Shown: positions 15,769 through 23,921, counted from the stretch's first letter. The stretch: 25,077 nucleotides of DNA from Cuspidothrix sp046080565 (GCA_046080565.1 JBJTUF010000247.1:1-25077), one strand, 5' to 3'. Made by a program: numbers and translations. The notes: generated from the letters alone by a model not told the origin.

Positions 15769-16320
15769 ATGACAATGACTAAAAATATGTTATTTACTAA
15801 GCATGAACAACCGCTATTTTTAGCAATTTTCAGCCTGACAATATTTTCTTTTTTACCTATTCTGTCATCAAAAGCAGAAAATATTCCCTTACCTTCTGAT
15901 GCACCTTTAGAGTTAGAATTATTGACTCAACCTCAAGATAATATTATCACTGCGAAAACTATTCATCCTCAAAAATTAACAGTTCCTAGTTTATGGTGGG
16001 CTAAAGAAAACTCAGAAACCAAACTTTTAGATAGTTGGATAGCTTACCCACCAACAACAAAAGAACCACCAAGAGTAGATTTAATTGTTAACCAGCAAAT
16101 TTGGAGTTTATTAGATTATGTAGAAAGATATATATTTGTTAATCGTTTAGGAACTATGGCCAGTCAATCAGGTTATAATATCCGCATCTTTGACTATCAA
16201 CAAGAACGTTTAGCCACCTACACCTGTAAATTTACCAATACTAAAAGTCCCAGTGCTTGTAGTATTCAGATAAATAATCAAAGTAAGATGTGGTTACGTT
16301 CTCCTACTCCTGATCTGTGA
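15769..16320 (+). CDS. Hypothetical exported protein
   Basis: A 183-residue protein with a signal peptide or N-terminal anchor (FLAIFSLTIFSFLPILSSKA, cleavage near residue 36). The mature part starts with a proline/leucine-rich region and includes LTVPSLWWAKE and WSLLDYVERYIFVNRLGTMASQSGYNIRIF, which reads as a small alpha/beta domain. Two cysteines near the end (TCKFT, SACSI) could form a disulfide in the periplasm. The fold is not recognised, though the pattern resembles conserved cyanobacterial hypotheticals. ATGs at 15769 and 15775 are both possible. A 93-bp mobile element lies just downstream. Confidence 0.65.
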   Translation: MTMTKNMLFTKHEQPLFLAIFSLTIFSFLPILSSKAENIPLPSDAPLELELLTQPQDNIITAKTIHPQKLTVPSLWWAKENSETKLLDSWIAYPPTTKEPPRVDLIVNQQIWSLLDYVERYIFVNRLGTMASQSGYNIRIFDYQQERLATYTCKFTNTKSPSACSIQINNQSKMWLRSPTPDL

Positions 16321-16342
16321 ATAAATTCATTTATCATTTACA

Positions 16343-16435
16343 CTGGACTTACGCAAAACTTACTTCAAATATGATCATTGCGAAGTAAGGAAGCAATCTC
16401 AAACCGCTACATTTCCTTAAAATGCGTAAGTCCTA
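16343..16435 (-). mobile_element. 93-bp miniature element, copy C (inverted)
   Basis: Reverse-orientation copy of the elements at 4502, 4630 and 19535. Ends on the plus strand are CTGGACTTACGCA and TGCGTAAGTCCTA. The perfect 5-bp duplication TTACA lies at 16338-16342 and 16436-16440. Its end is 26 bp from the ATG of the next gene, so it occupies the place of that gene's promoter. Confidence 0.85.
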
Positions 16436-16461
16436 TTACATTCTCAGTTGCATAACTTATC

Positions 16462-16776
16462 ATGAAATTAACCAATATCAAAACTAAACTATTCCCTATT
16501 GTAAAAATTATCTCCATACCACTCATCACCAGTGGTATAGGTTTAGAATTATGGAATATCCAAACAGTCTTAACTAATAGTCAACTACCTACTTTTCTGA
16601 ATCCAGCATTAATAATTGCTCATCTAGCACTATCAGCACATTTTCTAGAAAGTATTATTGCTGCCTATTATGCACCATCTAAAAATAAAATCTCATTTCA
16701 ATATGCAATTTATACTTTTTTTGTCGGTACAGTTGGATTAATAGAATTATTTGATCATGATCCTCAAAAAGACTAA
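16462..16776 (+). CDS. Small hydrophobic membrane protein
   Basis: A 104-residue protein with three predicted membrane helices: about 12-32 (FPIVKIISIPLITSGIGLELW), 46-68 (PALIIAHLALSAHFLESIIAAYY) and 77-97. The second helix holds an H-x-x-E motif (HFLES) preceded by AH; this arrangement loosely recalls the eukaryotic TMEM254/DUF4499 type of small membrane protein, but the match is weak. No enzymatic motif is established. The 93-bp mobile element copy C ends 26 bp before the start codon, so transcription may begin within the element or come from the upstream gene. Confidence 0.6.
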   Translation: MKLTNIKTKLFPIVKIISIPLITSGIGLELWNIQTVLTNSQLPTFLNPALIIAHLALSAHFLESIIAAYYAPSKNKISFQYAIYTFFVGTVGLIELFDHDPQKD

Positions 16777-16777
16777 A

Positions 16778-16809
16778 AGGGAAAAGAATCAGAATTTTTT
16801 CTTCTCCCT
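16778..16809 (+). terminator. Stem-loop terminator after the small membrane protein
   Basis: AGGGAAAAGAA (16778-16788) pairs with TTCTTCTCCCT (16799-16809), 10 of 11 positions, immediately after the stop codon at 16774-16776. The loop ends in a T-run. It is AT-rich but well placed. Confidence 0.5.
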
Positions 16810-16873
16810 ATCTTAATAAAGTCTGTTTCTAGTCCCAATAATAGCTATGTTTGATCCAAATTTACCTCCATAA

Positions 16874-17062
16874 TTAATATCCCTGATAAATCCAATCACG
16901 TCCAGCCTTTTCTGCTGCTTCTGGACTGTAGTAAATTCGCTGTTCCCCAAAAACCTCACCACCAGAACTAATTAAGCGAAACTCCCAGCACTCTGACTCT
17001 GTATAAAATACCAACAAGGTAATATCATGAATAATGACAACTAGATGAACTTTGATTGGCAT
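16874..17062 (-). CDS. Small hypothetical protein
   Basis: A 62-residue protein with ATG start. The N-terminal half is strand-rich (KVHLVVIIHDITLLVFYTE), followed by CWEFRLISSGGEVFGEQRIYYSPEAAEKAGRDWI, which reads as strands followed by a helix, a compact domain seen in other small cyanobacterial proteins. It has no membrane anchor or catalytic motif. Coding is supported by the amphipathic C-terminal helix and the absence of any overlapping gene, but the small size leaves doubt. Confidence 0.5.
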   Translation of the reverse strand: MPIKVHLVVIIHDITLLVFYTESECWEFRLISSGGEVFGEQRIYYSPEAAEKAGRDWIYQGY

Positions 17063-17200
17063 AGTGCATAGTTGTGGTTTTCTACCTTAATCAAAGCACA
17101 TTTCCTCAAAAACTATTGTTTTTCCTGATGATTCTTGTTTTCGTCAGAACTCCCACAGACAACTGAAAAAATGGTAATGTGTCTAAAATAGATCAATAGC

Positions 17201-17230
17201 TTGACAGGAAAAAGATACAATCGTGATAGT
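17201..17230 (+). promoter_or_regulatory. Possible ychF promoter
   Basis: TTGACA (17201-17206), 18-bp spacer, GATAGT (17225-17230, 4 of 6 to the -10 consensus, preceded by TCGT). It would give a leader of about 95 bases containing an HIP1 octamer at 17232-17239. The -10 is weak. Confidence 0.35.
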
Positions 17231-17331
17231 TGCGATCGCTCATACCCTCATAACTGCCAACTACACCAACAGACTTTCTAATCTGTCACTTGCTATATCT
17301 TGCATAGTTAAAACCCAAATCCAAATCTAAA

Positions 17332-18423
17332 ATGCTAAGAGCCGGAATTGTCGGACTTCCCAACGTCGGAAAATCAACCTTATTTAACGCTGTAGTCGCT
17401 AATGCTAAAGCCGAAGCGGCTAATTTCCCATTTTGTACCATTGAACCGAATGTTGGCATTGTCTCAGTACCAGATGACCGGTTAAATGTTCTTGCTAAAA
17501 TTGCTAGTTCTGAACAGATTATACCTGCACGGGTAGAATTTGTAGATATCGCCGGTTTAGTCAAAGGAGCAAGTCAAGGAGAAGGACTCGGTAATCAATT
17601 TTTATCTCACATCCGCGAAGTTGATGCCATCGTTCATGTTGTCCGTTGTTTTGAAAATGATGATATCATTCACGTTGCCGGTTCTGTAGACCCAGCTAGA
17701 GATATTGAAATCATTAATTTAGAACTTGGTTTATCAGATTTATTTCAAATTGAACGCCGCATTGATAGAACTCGCAAACTCGCACGCACCAGCAAAGATG
17801 CACAGTTTGAAATTACAGTTTTAGAAAAATTAGCAGCAGCTTTAAACGAAGGTAAATCAGTCCGTCAAGTCAGTTTAAATGAAGAAGAAGCCGCAATTAT
17901 TAAAGGCTTAGGACTACTTACCAATAAACCAATTATTTACGCTGCTAACGTTGCTGAAGATGACCTAGCAACTGGCAATAATTTTGTGGAACAAGTCCGC
18001 CAAGTTGCATCTAGTGAAAATGCCCAAGTTGTCATAGTTTCCGCACAAGTAGAAGCCGAATTAGTAGAATTACCCGAAGCAGATAAAGCTGACTTTCTAG
18101 AATCTTTGGGTGTAAAAGAAGGCGGTTTAAAATCTTTAATTCAGGCAACTTACACTCTGTTAGGTTTACGGACATATTTCACCTCTGGACCCAAAGAAAC
18201 CCGCGCCTGGACAATTCATAGCGGAATGTCTGCACCCCAAGCAGCAGGAGTCATTCACTCTGACTTTGAACGCGGTTTTATTCGCGCTGAAACTGTAGCT
18301 TATAATGATTTAGTTACCCATGGTTCGATAAATGGAGCTAAGGAAAAAGGTTTAGTCAGAAGTGAAGGTAAAGAGTATATCGTCCAAGAAGGTGATGTGA
18401 TGTTATTCCGGTTTAACGTTTAA
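17332..18423 (+). CDS. ychF: Redox-regulated ATPase YchF (Obg-family)
   Basis: A 363-residue P-loop NTPase, complete. The Walker A motif is GLPNVGKST (8-16), the switch region is FPFCTIEPNVG (32-42), and Walker B is DIAGLVKGASQGEG (from about 73). The G4 position reads NVAE (ANVAEDD) instead of NKxD, the hallmark by which YchF prefers ATP to GTP. The C-terminal TGS domain (AWTIHSGMSAPQAAGVIHSDFERGF onward) is intact. In other bacteria YchF binds ribosomes and modulates stress and oxidative responses. It is apparently monocistronic, with a hairpin 33 bp after the stop. Confidence 0.97.
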   Translation: MLRAGIVGLPNVGKSTLFNAVVANAKAEAANFPFCTIEPNVGIVSVPDDRLNVLAKIASSEQIIPARVEFVDIAGLVKGASQGEGLGNQFLSHIREVDAIVHVVRCFENDDIIHVAGSVDPARDIEIINLELGLSDLFQIERRIDRTRKLARTSKDAQFEITVLEKLAAALNEGKSVRQVSLNEEEAAIIKGLGLLTNKPIIYAANVAEDDLATGNNFVEQVRQVASSENAQVVIVSAQVEAELVELPEADKADFLESLGVKEGGLKSLIQATYTLLGLRTYFTSGPKETRAWTIHSGMSAPQAAGVIHSDFERGFIRAETVAYNDLVTHGSINGAKEKGLVRSEGKEYIVQEGDVMLFRFNV

Positions 18424-18455
18424 GCATTATTTCCCCGTCTCTAATTACTTTCTAA

Positions 18456-18472
18456 GGTGGGCAATGCCCACC
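18456..18472 (+). terminator. GGTGGGC-AAT-GCCCACC hairpin after ychF
   Basis: A perfect 7-bp GC-rich stem with a 3-base loop, 33 bp downstream of the ychF stop. No T-run follows, so it may be a weak terminator, an mRNA 3'-end stabiliser or a dispersed palindromic repeat; this hairpin type is common in cyanobacterial spacers. Confidence 0.5.
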
Positions 18473-18546
18473 AAACTCAATTAAAATTTTACTAAATGTC
18501 TAATAACTAACTAGGGTTTGGAGCAAAAAGTCTTTCCGTGGAAGAA

Positions 18547-18574
18547 GGCAAAAGGCAAGAGGCAAAAGGCAATA
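18547..18574 (+). repeat. Tandem heptamer repeat (GGCAAAA/GGCAAGA)
   Basis: Four units: GGCAAAA, GGCAAGA, GGCAAAA, GGCAATA. It is the same family as the tract at 6881-6903. Typical short tandem repeat of filamentous cyanobacteria, non-coding. Confidence 0.65.
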
Positions 18575-18989
18575 GTTTGGGCTATCTTTAACAACTAATT
18601 TTTTCCTTTTATCAGACCCAAAATGTACCCTTTTAAGATTATCTTCCTCAAAAACCTTGCATCTACTTTCTTTTCTACAGCCTCAAACCTTTGATTTCTC
18701 TAGGTTTCACATTTATTCAGCAACTCCTAAGTAAGTCAGCTTGAAAAAATCGACACATATTACAAAATATAAAATTATTCAAAATATTTTCCCTCTTCCC
18801 TTTTCCATCCGTCCTCTTGCCTTACCTCAACAATAAATTTCAACGCCTACCTACTTAATAAATAGGTGATATTGTAAGACTTTAGGAAATAGGGAATAGG
18901 AAATAGAGATTTTTCTGCCTCCTGAACTTCTAAACTCCTGAATTCTTACGTGATATCATACTTATTTGCAAGTCAACACCAAGGCAATT

Positions 18990-19463
18990 ATGATTAAATC
19001 TTGGCTGATCATTGGTGGTATCGTATTCTTAGTCGGCTTTATTGGTAACTGCATTACACCCAACAAAAGTCAATGGTTTCGACAACTTAAAAGGCCAAAA
19101 TGGCTTACCTTTGAATCAGTAATTCCTCTAATTTGGACTGTAATATTTATCTGTGGAGCATGGTCAGCTTATATCATTTGGGAACATAATCCCAATACTG
19201 ATTCAACCCGCTTAATGATGGCTTTATACCTCTTATTAGAGATATTTACCATAGCTTATACCCCCGTTATGTTACGGATTCGCAGTCTCACCATTGGTAC
19301 AATCCTTGGTGGTACAGGATTACTGATTTCTCTGTTAATTACCCTAGCAGTTTTATCAGTATCTTTACCAGCAGCATTACTATTATTCCCCTATTTACTT
19401 TGGAGTCCCATCGGTACATATACAACATGGGAAATGAGTCGTCTTAATCCTGAAGCTGCTTAG
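18990..19463 (+). CDS. TspO/MBR family membrane protein
   Basis: A 157-residue protein with five predicted membrane helices, matching the tryptophan-rich sensory protein/TspO family. The N-terminal GFIGNCITPNKSQWFRQLKRPKWLTFE and the following IPLIWTVIFICGAWSAYIIWE show the family's W-x-L-x-KPxW and W-x-x-AY-like pattern. ATG at 18990 was chosen; a TTG 8 codons upstream is the only alternative. TspO proteins bind porphyrins or cholesterol-like ligands and affect tetrapyrrole handling and stress responses; the ligand here is unknown. It is isolated between long repeat-bearing spacers. Confidence 0.8.
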   Translation: MIKSWLIIGGIVFLVGFIGNCITPNKSQWFRQLKRPKWLTFESVIPLIWTVIFICGAWSAYIIWEHNPNTDSTRLMMALYLLLEIFTIAYTPVMLRIRSLTIGTILGGTGLLISLLITLAVLSVSLPAALLLFPYLLWSPIGTYTTWEMSRLNPEAA

Positions 19464-19492
19464 TGCAAAAACCAATATTACTCAGATACAAT

Positions 19493-19668
19493 GTAGGTTG
19501 GGTTGAGCAATAGTAAAACCCAACAAAAATCCTTTATGACTTACGCATTTTGAAGAAACCTAGAGGTTTGAGATTGCTTCATTAAGTCGCAATGACAGTA
19601 TTTAAAGTAGGTTTTGTGTAAGTCCAGTCCTTAATAAAGTTGGGTTTCCTTACGTCAATCCAACCTAC
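19493..19668. repeat. GTAGGTTGGGTT palindromic repeat split by a 93-bp element
   Basis: The left arm 19493-19524 (starts GTAGGTTGGGTTGAG, ends AAACCCAAC) and right arm 19639-19668 (starts GTTGGGTTTCC, ends CCAACCTAC) are inverted copies of one another. The sequence between them is almost entirely the 93-bp mobile element copy D plus its target duplication. The original repeat was therefore a hairpin of roughly 75-80 bp that was later interrupted. It lies between tspO and comEC, both of which are transcribed toward it. Confidence 0.75.
19535..19627 (+). mobile_element. 93-bp miniature element, copy D
   Basis: Same length and core as copies A-C, with a few extra substitutions (left end TATGACTTACGCA, right end TGTGTAAGTCCAG). 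The perfect 5-bp duplication TCCTT lies at 19530-19534 and 19628-19632. It is inserted into the GTAGGTTGGGTT palindrome. Confidence 0.85.
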
Positions 19669-19681
19669 AATATGAGACCTA

Positions 19682-22048
19682 TCACAAAACAGAAGATTTA
19701 TTTTCCGTTGTTTGGATAAAGCGTTGAAAATTACTATTGGGTGTCCATTGAATTGCTCCATCTTTACCAGTTAAGAAAATCTTTGTTTGTCCTTTACTTA
19801 AAGAAGATAATACTTTGTCATCTAAGTTACTACCAGGAGCGATCGCAACTTGTGGTTTTAGTGCTGTGACTAAATCTTGTAAAGATTCTGATGGACACCA
19901 TAAGACTTGGGGAGAAAACAATTCTCCTGTTTTGACTAATTCTGCTATTTCTTGAGTTTTAATACTCCCTACTAACAACCAACTTTGATTAAACATTTGT
20001 AACTTTAAAATCGGGATTTCATTATTAATTAATTGTCCTATAATTGTTGGTGTATTTATAGATTGTCCAACTCCTAAATTTTGATAGATTCCTTGCTGTT
20101 TTTGTAGTTCCTGTTCTAATACCTGAGTTTCAATATTATTTTCTATTTTGGGGTTATATTCATACAAACTTTTAATTGGTAAACTTTGCATAATTTCTAA
20201 CCAAGCATCATCGGTAGAACCAGGAAAGTTAGTAGCGATAGCCCAATTAATTTGATTTATACCTTGTTGTCTTAAAAACGGTAAAATAGTAAACCTACCC
20301 GTCCGTTCATCACCACTATTAATTAAGGCTATTTTACCACGATCTTGAATTACTAAAACTGGTTCTGTTCTCGTTTCTAACAAAGTAATTCTCACCAAAT
20401 TATTAGCAGAATACCACACAGGAATTAATACCAAACCCACCGCTATTGTACCCGCAAACCACCACCGTTTTTGCCACCAACGAAATAACCAGACTGAAAT
20501 AATCAAAATATAAATAATTAACATTTGCCAAATTGATATACTCCCAACAGGGATCTGACTTCCTGGTAAATGTTCAAAAAAACTCACCAGTTGAATTAAC
20601 CAATGGGTAGGATAATATAAAAAACTTGTTAAATTACTACCTAAATTTGGAGAAATTAAACTGATTAAACCAGTAATCATTCCTCCAATACTAATAATAG
20701 AAATAAATGGTGTAGTTAAAATACTCAGAGGTACACTGTAAACTATAATTACACTAGCAAACTCCAGCAGTCGTGGTAAAGTCCAAATAGTTGCGGCTAA
20801 AGGTGCAGCAATTAAAGAAGCGATCGCAGGTGGCAACCAATCCAACCTTTGAATAATTGGTGGTGAAGTCACAACTAAACCCAAAGTTGCCAAAAAACTC
20901 AATTGAAAACCTAAATTCCAAATCCACAAAGGATTGAATAACAATAATAATGTCGCCGCTATCAATAAAGATCCTAACTGTTTAATACCTCTTTCCAAAG
21001 CCAAACCGATTAACACCGCAAAACCCATAATTACGGCTCTTAACACCGCCGGTTCAAAACCTACTAAAAACAAAAATACAATTAAACTTAAGCCACCCAG
21101 ACTTATCTGCGTTGCTTTATTGGCACGTTTCGTTAATTGTAGAACTATACCCAAAATTAAAGAAGTCTGAAACCCAGATGCAGCCAACGCCGGAGCTAAA
21201 CCTGTATTAACAAATAAATCCCGAATATCATAAGGTAAATCAACAGCCTTACCACCCAAAACCATGGCACTCACAAGAGGTCCTTCAGGCACACCTAATA
21301 ACCGAGATTGCGATCGCACAATTTGCTGACGCACTTGCCACCATCCCCAAGGACGTTCATCGTCCAAAATTTTAATCTGGCTACCAATTAAACCCGCAAA
21401 AGTTCCCTCCTGACGCAGATATTTCTGAAAATCAAAACCACCAGGATTTAAAGCTGTACTGGGTTTATACAAAAATCCCGTCACCGCAATTTGTTGTCCA
21501 GGATATAACCCCGTAGATTGCAATATCGGCACAGTCACATATAACCTACCAGTTACCCCCTTTGATTTTTCCGCACTTCCTGGAAATGCTTCAGTATCAT
21601 TATTCACAGGATGTAACTGAGTTGCTGTTAACCAAAATTGTCCTCGTTGACTACGAGTGATCCGAGGATTACTATCTACCAAACCCCCCACAATCACCAC
21701 TTGTTCAACATTACCACCATCGCCAGCCACAAACCGACTAATATCTTCTATTCCCGGTTGGGGCGATCGCCACTGTAAATAAAAACTCGCCAAACAACCC
21801 ACCAACCCAGCTATTACCCAAACTCTAGGATGGAGAAAATCTATCCAGTTATTAACTTCCGCCTTCGTTTTTCCCAAAGCAACTTCTTTTTTCAGAGCAG
21901 ATTTTCGTAGATCAACATAGATCCTCCGAAACAACACCGCCCCTACCACACCCAACAGCAACATCCCCACACCACCCCAAGGAATTGCCGTCACCAACAA
22001 ACCCAAAATATAACTAAGACAGATAATTATTCCACTTGTCTGCATCAT
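19682..22048 (-). CDS. comEC: ComEC/Rec2 family DNA-uptake channel protein
   Basis: A 788-residue polytopic membrane protein (ATG at 22048; a TTG 6 codons earlier is possible). The N-terminal helices are followed by a soluble OB-fold-like region (VEQVVIVGGLVDSNPRITRSQRGQFWLTA, then YPGQQIAVTGFLYKP with NPGGFDFQKYLRQEGTFAGLIGS), the DUF4131 part of ComEC. Next is the competence domain with about eight helices, beginning PALAASGFQTSLIL where most ComEC proteins have SGLH. The C-terminus (about residue 550 on) aligns with the metallo-beta-lactamase-like domain (ITLLETRTEPVLVIQDRGKIALINSGD, then ILPFLRQQGINQINWAIATN) but lacks the HxHxDH ligands. ComEC carries single-stranded DNA across the inner membrane in natural transformation. 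Length is normal for the family, and the frame is intact. Confidence 0.88.
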   Translation of the reverse strand: MMQTSGIIICLSYILGLLVTAIPWGGVGMLLLGVVGAVLFRRIYVDLRKSALKKEVALGKTKAEVNNWIDFLHPRVWVIAGLVGCLASFYLQWRSPQPGIEDISRFVAGDGGNVEQVVIVGGLVDSNPRITRSQRGQFWLTATQLHPVNNDTEAFPGSAEKSKGVTGRLYVTVPILQSTGLYPGQQIAVTGFLYKPSTALNPGGFDFQKYLRQEGTFAGLIGSQIKILDDERPWGWWQVRQQIVRSQSRLLGVPEGPLVSAMVLGGKAVDLPYDIRDLFVNTGLAPALAASGFQTSLILGIVLQLTKRANKATQISLGGLSLIVFLFLVGFEPAVLRAVIMGFAVLIGLALERGIKQLGSLLIAATLLLLFNPLWIWNLGFQLSFLATLGLVVTSPPIIQRLDWLPPAIASLIAAPLAATIWTLPRLLEFASVIIVYSVPLSILTTPFISIISIGGMITGLISLISPNLGSNLTSFLYYPTHWLIQLVSFFEHLPGSQIPVGSISIWQMLIIYILIISVWLFRWWQKRWWFAGTIAVGLVLIPVWYSANNLVRITLLETRTEPVLVIQDRGKIALINSGDERTGRFTILPFLRQQGINQINWAIATNFPGSTDDAWLEIMQSLPIKSLYEYNPKIENNIETQVLEQELQKQQGIYQNLGVGQSINTPTIIGQLINNEIPILKLQMFNQSWLLVGSIKTQEIAELVKTGELFSPQVLWCPSESLQDLVTALKPQVAIAPGSNLDDKVLSSLSKGQTKIFLTGKDGAIQWTPNSNFQRFIQTTENKSSVL

Positions 22049-22159
22049 AAAAAAATTAATTGCCAAAGCACCCAGTATAGAAAATACAACATCAAAATCA
22101 AAATTGAATTTATTTTCTACACAAATAATTCACCTTTGGTAGCTTTGGCAATCACAAAA

Positions 22160-22648
22160 TCACAAAGAAATACCTAAATTTAAACCCAATATCGCATGAA
22201 TACACATAATCAACAGCACCGTACTACCTAGATAAGCATGAACAGCACGCAACCCAGCCTTATCTCCAAAAAATCCACTTAGAGAAATCACACCATTAAT
22301 TAATAACAGTATCAACACCACTGAACCAGTCCAAAAATGAGGACTTTCCAACAGTGGTTTTTTCTGCATCACAAGCGACAAAATCCCACCAGTATATCCA
22401 CCAGCTAAAAATACAAACAACCAAGGAGCTAACTGACGATGAGCATTACGGCTTTGAATTGCCCCCTCCTTATCTTTACCCTCCAGCAACTTACCACGCC
22501 AACCCGTCACACCCACAAAAGTCCCCACCACAAAAATCACAATCCCCATCATCACGGGATGTCCCCAATGTACAATCACTTCAGGCACACCCAAAGAACG
22601 AAACCAAGCCGCAATCGGTTCTAACAATTGACTCAATTTTTCCGCCAT
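22160..22648 (-). CDS. DUF4079 family membrane protein
   Basis: A 162-residue protein with an amphipathic N-terminus and four membrane helices. Conserved histidines sit near the helix ends: HWGHPVMMG, NAHRQLAPWLF, VHAYLG and CIHAILG. This resembles a cytochrome b561-like di-heme arrangement, a role sometimes suggested for DUF4079 but not established here. The family is mostly cyanobacterial and plastid. The start is ATG, followed by a helix with SQLLEPIAAWFRSLG. A perfect 20-bp palindrome lies 15 bp upstream of the start codon. It is followed at 94 bp by comEC... on the same strand, so co-transcription of the two is possible (22160 stop, comEC ATG 22048). Confidence 0.8.
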   Translation of the reverse strand: MAEKLSQLLEPIAAWFRSLGVPEVIVHWGHPVMMGIVIFVVGTFVGVTGWRGKLLEGKDKEGAIQSRNAHRQLAPWLFVFLAGGYTGGILSLVMQKKPLLESPHFWTGSVVLILLLINGVISLSGFFGDKAGLRAVHAYLGSTVLLIMCIHAILGLNLGISL

Positions 22649-23078
22649 TTTCTTTACATTTCTTAAACTTAACTAAGTTTAACCTATTCACGACCTCAGT
22701 AGTTCAAACCATCATTAATAATACTAGAATGTTTTATTATCTCCATTTATGATCAACATAAGAAATCCATTTTCAGTCATCAACCCCTAATTATTAAGAA
22801 AATTAAAAAAATCTCATTTTTTTAAGAATAAGTAATACTATCATGACTAGTCAATAAATTGACAATCAATTAAACACAAAAAACTTGCCAACTAACAAGT
22901 ATTTTCACATAAGTATTCAGTAAAAAGTTATCAAATAGACCATCTTAACTTTTACTTACTTAGAAAACGCCCGGAATAAAGATTGCATAAACAGACAATT
23001 TTTCGCTCTTTAAAGAAGTCTACAAGACCTAACAGTTATTTTTTGTTTTTTCAACTTTAAAATAGATTCAATAAACCA
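22649..23078. other. Divergent intergenic region
   Basis: 430 bp of AT-rich DNA between the leftward DUF4079 gene and the rightward lipase. Contains the palindrome at 22663-22682 and a smaller one, GTCAAT-AA-ATTGAC, at 22850-22863. No convincing promoter pair, small ORF or RNA was recognised in the remainder. Confidence 0.5.
22663..22682. promoter_or_regulatory. Perfect palindrome TTAAACTTA-AC-TAAGTTTAA, possible operator
   Basis: Two 9-bp arms with a 2-bp centre, 15-34 bp upstream of the DUF4079 ATG on the minus strand. The position fits a repressor site at the transcript start or in the leader. It is AT-rich with no T-run specific to one side, so a terminator is unlikely. The regulator is unknown. 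Confidence 0.4.
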
Positions 23079-23882
23079 ATGACAGCTATTACTTTTGAAC
23101 CTAAAGCCACTAAATACAGTGGTAATAATGGTTACTTATTAGCCCAAGCCGCTAAACTTGCTTATAAGCAGGCAGATTTTGTGGAAAATACAGTTAAAAA
23201 AGATTGGAAAATGCCCAATGTTCGCTTTATTGATAAGAAAGAAACTCAATGCTTCGTTGCTGGAGATCACGAAAAGATTATTATCTCCTTTCGCGGCACA
23301 GAACCCAGCAAAATGCAAGATTGGATGACTGATATCAAACTTAGATTCACCGCTCACCCTTTAGGGAACGTCCATTGTGGATTTTTGGAAGCTATTGATT
23401 ATGCCTGGGGTGATACAATCACAACCATTCAAGAGTTTCAAACTAAAGAGCAAACAATATGGTTTACAGGTCATAGTCTTGGTGCTGCTTTAGCCACATT
23501 AGGCGTAGCTAAAATGTACAATCTTAATCAAACCGTACATGGGTTATATACCTTTGGACAACCCCGCACCGGAGATGCTAGATTTGCGGAAAAATTTGAT
23601 GCCAAATACAAACTATCCAGTTTCCGCTTTGTTCATAATAACGACATTGTGACTCGTGTTCCCTTCAGTGCCATGGGATATAAACACATAGGTACATTTT
23701 TGTATCTTGATGCCGCCAAAACCCTCCACAAAGATATCCGTTGGTGGAAGGAATTTAAAGATAGAGTTAAAGGCTCAATTGAAGATTTAGGAAAACCCGG
23801 TGTTGATGGCATCAAAGATCATGGCATAGACGCTTATATCAAAGGCACTGAAAAAAATCTGACTAAAAATCCTGTTGACTAA
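23079..23882 (+). CDS. Class 3 (fungal-type) lipase family protein
   Basis: A 267-residue alpha/beta hydrolase of the Lipase_3 family. The nucleophile elbow is GHSLG with Ser133; Asp189 in VHNNDIVTRVP and His248 in KDHGIDAYI complete the triad in the standard order and spacing. IIISFRGTEPSKMQDWMTD (67-85) is the conserved strand and oxyanion region upstream of the elbow. There is no signal peptide, so the enzyme is probably cytoplasmic or exported by another route; its substrate could be galactolipid or another acyl ester. A strong hairpin separates it from glyQ. Confidence 0.9.
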   Translation: MTAITFEPKATKYSGNNGYLLAQAAKLAYKQADFVENTVKKDWKMPNVRFIDKKETQCFVAGDHEKIIISFRGTEPSKMQDWMTDIKLRFTAHPLGNVHCGFLEAIDYAWGDTITTIQEFQTKEQTIWFTGHSLGAALATLGVAKMYNLNQTVHGLYTFGQPRTGDARFAEKFDAKYKLSSFRFVHNNDIVTRVPFSAMGYKHIGTFLYLDAAKTLHKDIRWWKEFKDRVKGSIEDLGKPGVDGIKDHGIDAYIKGTEKNLTKNPVD

Positions 23883-23921
23883 CATCACTCTTGCAAAAAC
23901 CCAGCATCACCCAAAACTTTG

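Larger units (their letters stand above)
18424..18989. other. Gene-free spacer with simple repeats
   Basis: 566 bp between ychF and tspO. It holds the hairpin at 18456-18472, a GGCAAAA/GGCAAGA heptamer tract at 18547-18574, a pyrimidine-rich stretch near 18790-18825 and a purine-rich GGAAATAGGGAATAG tract near 18885-18910. No ORF, RNA gene or clear promoter was found. Confidence 0.5.

Noticed and set aside
18547..18574. Possible CRISPR-like repeat array
   Set aside because: The units are 7 bp and contiguous with no spacers, so it is a short tandem repeat and not a CRISPR array.
20934..21170. Rightward open frame inside comEC
   Set aside because: Antisense to the intact comEC membrane region; the Asn/Lys-rich, low-complexity translation is the shadow of hydrophobic codons.
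22354..22752. Rightward open frame antisense to the DUF4079 gene
   Set aside because: It overlaps a complete membrane-protein gene with clear conserved histidines on the other strand; His/Pro-rich shadow translation.
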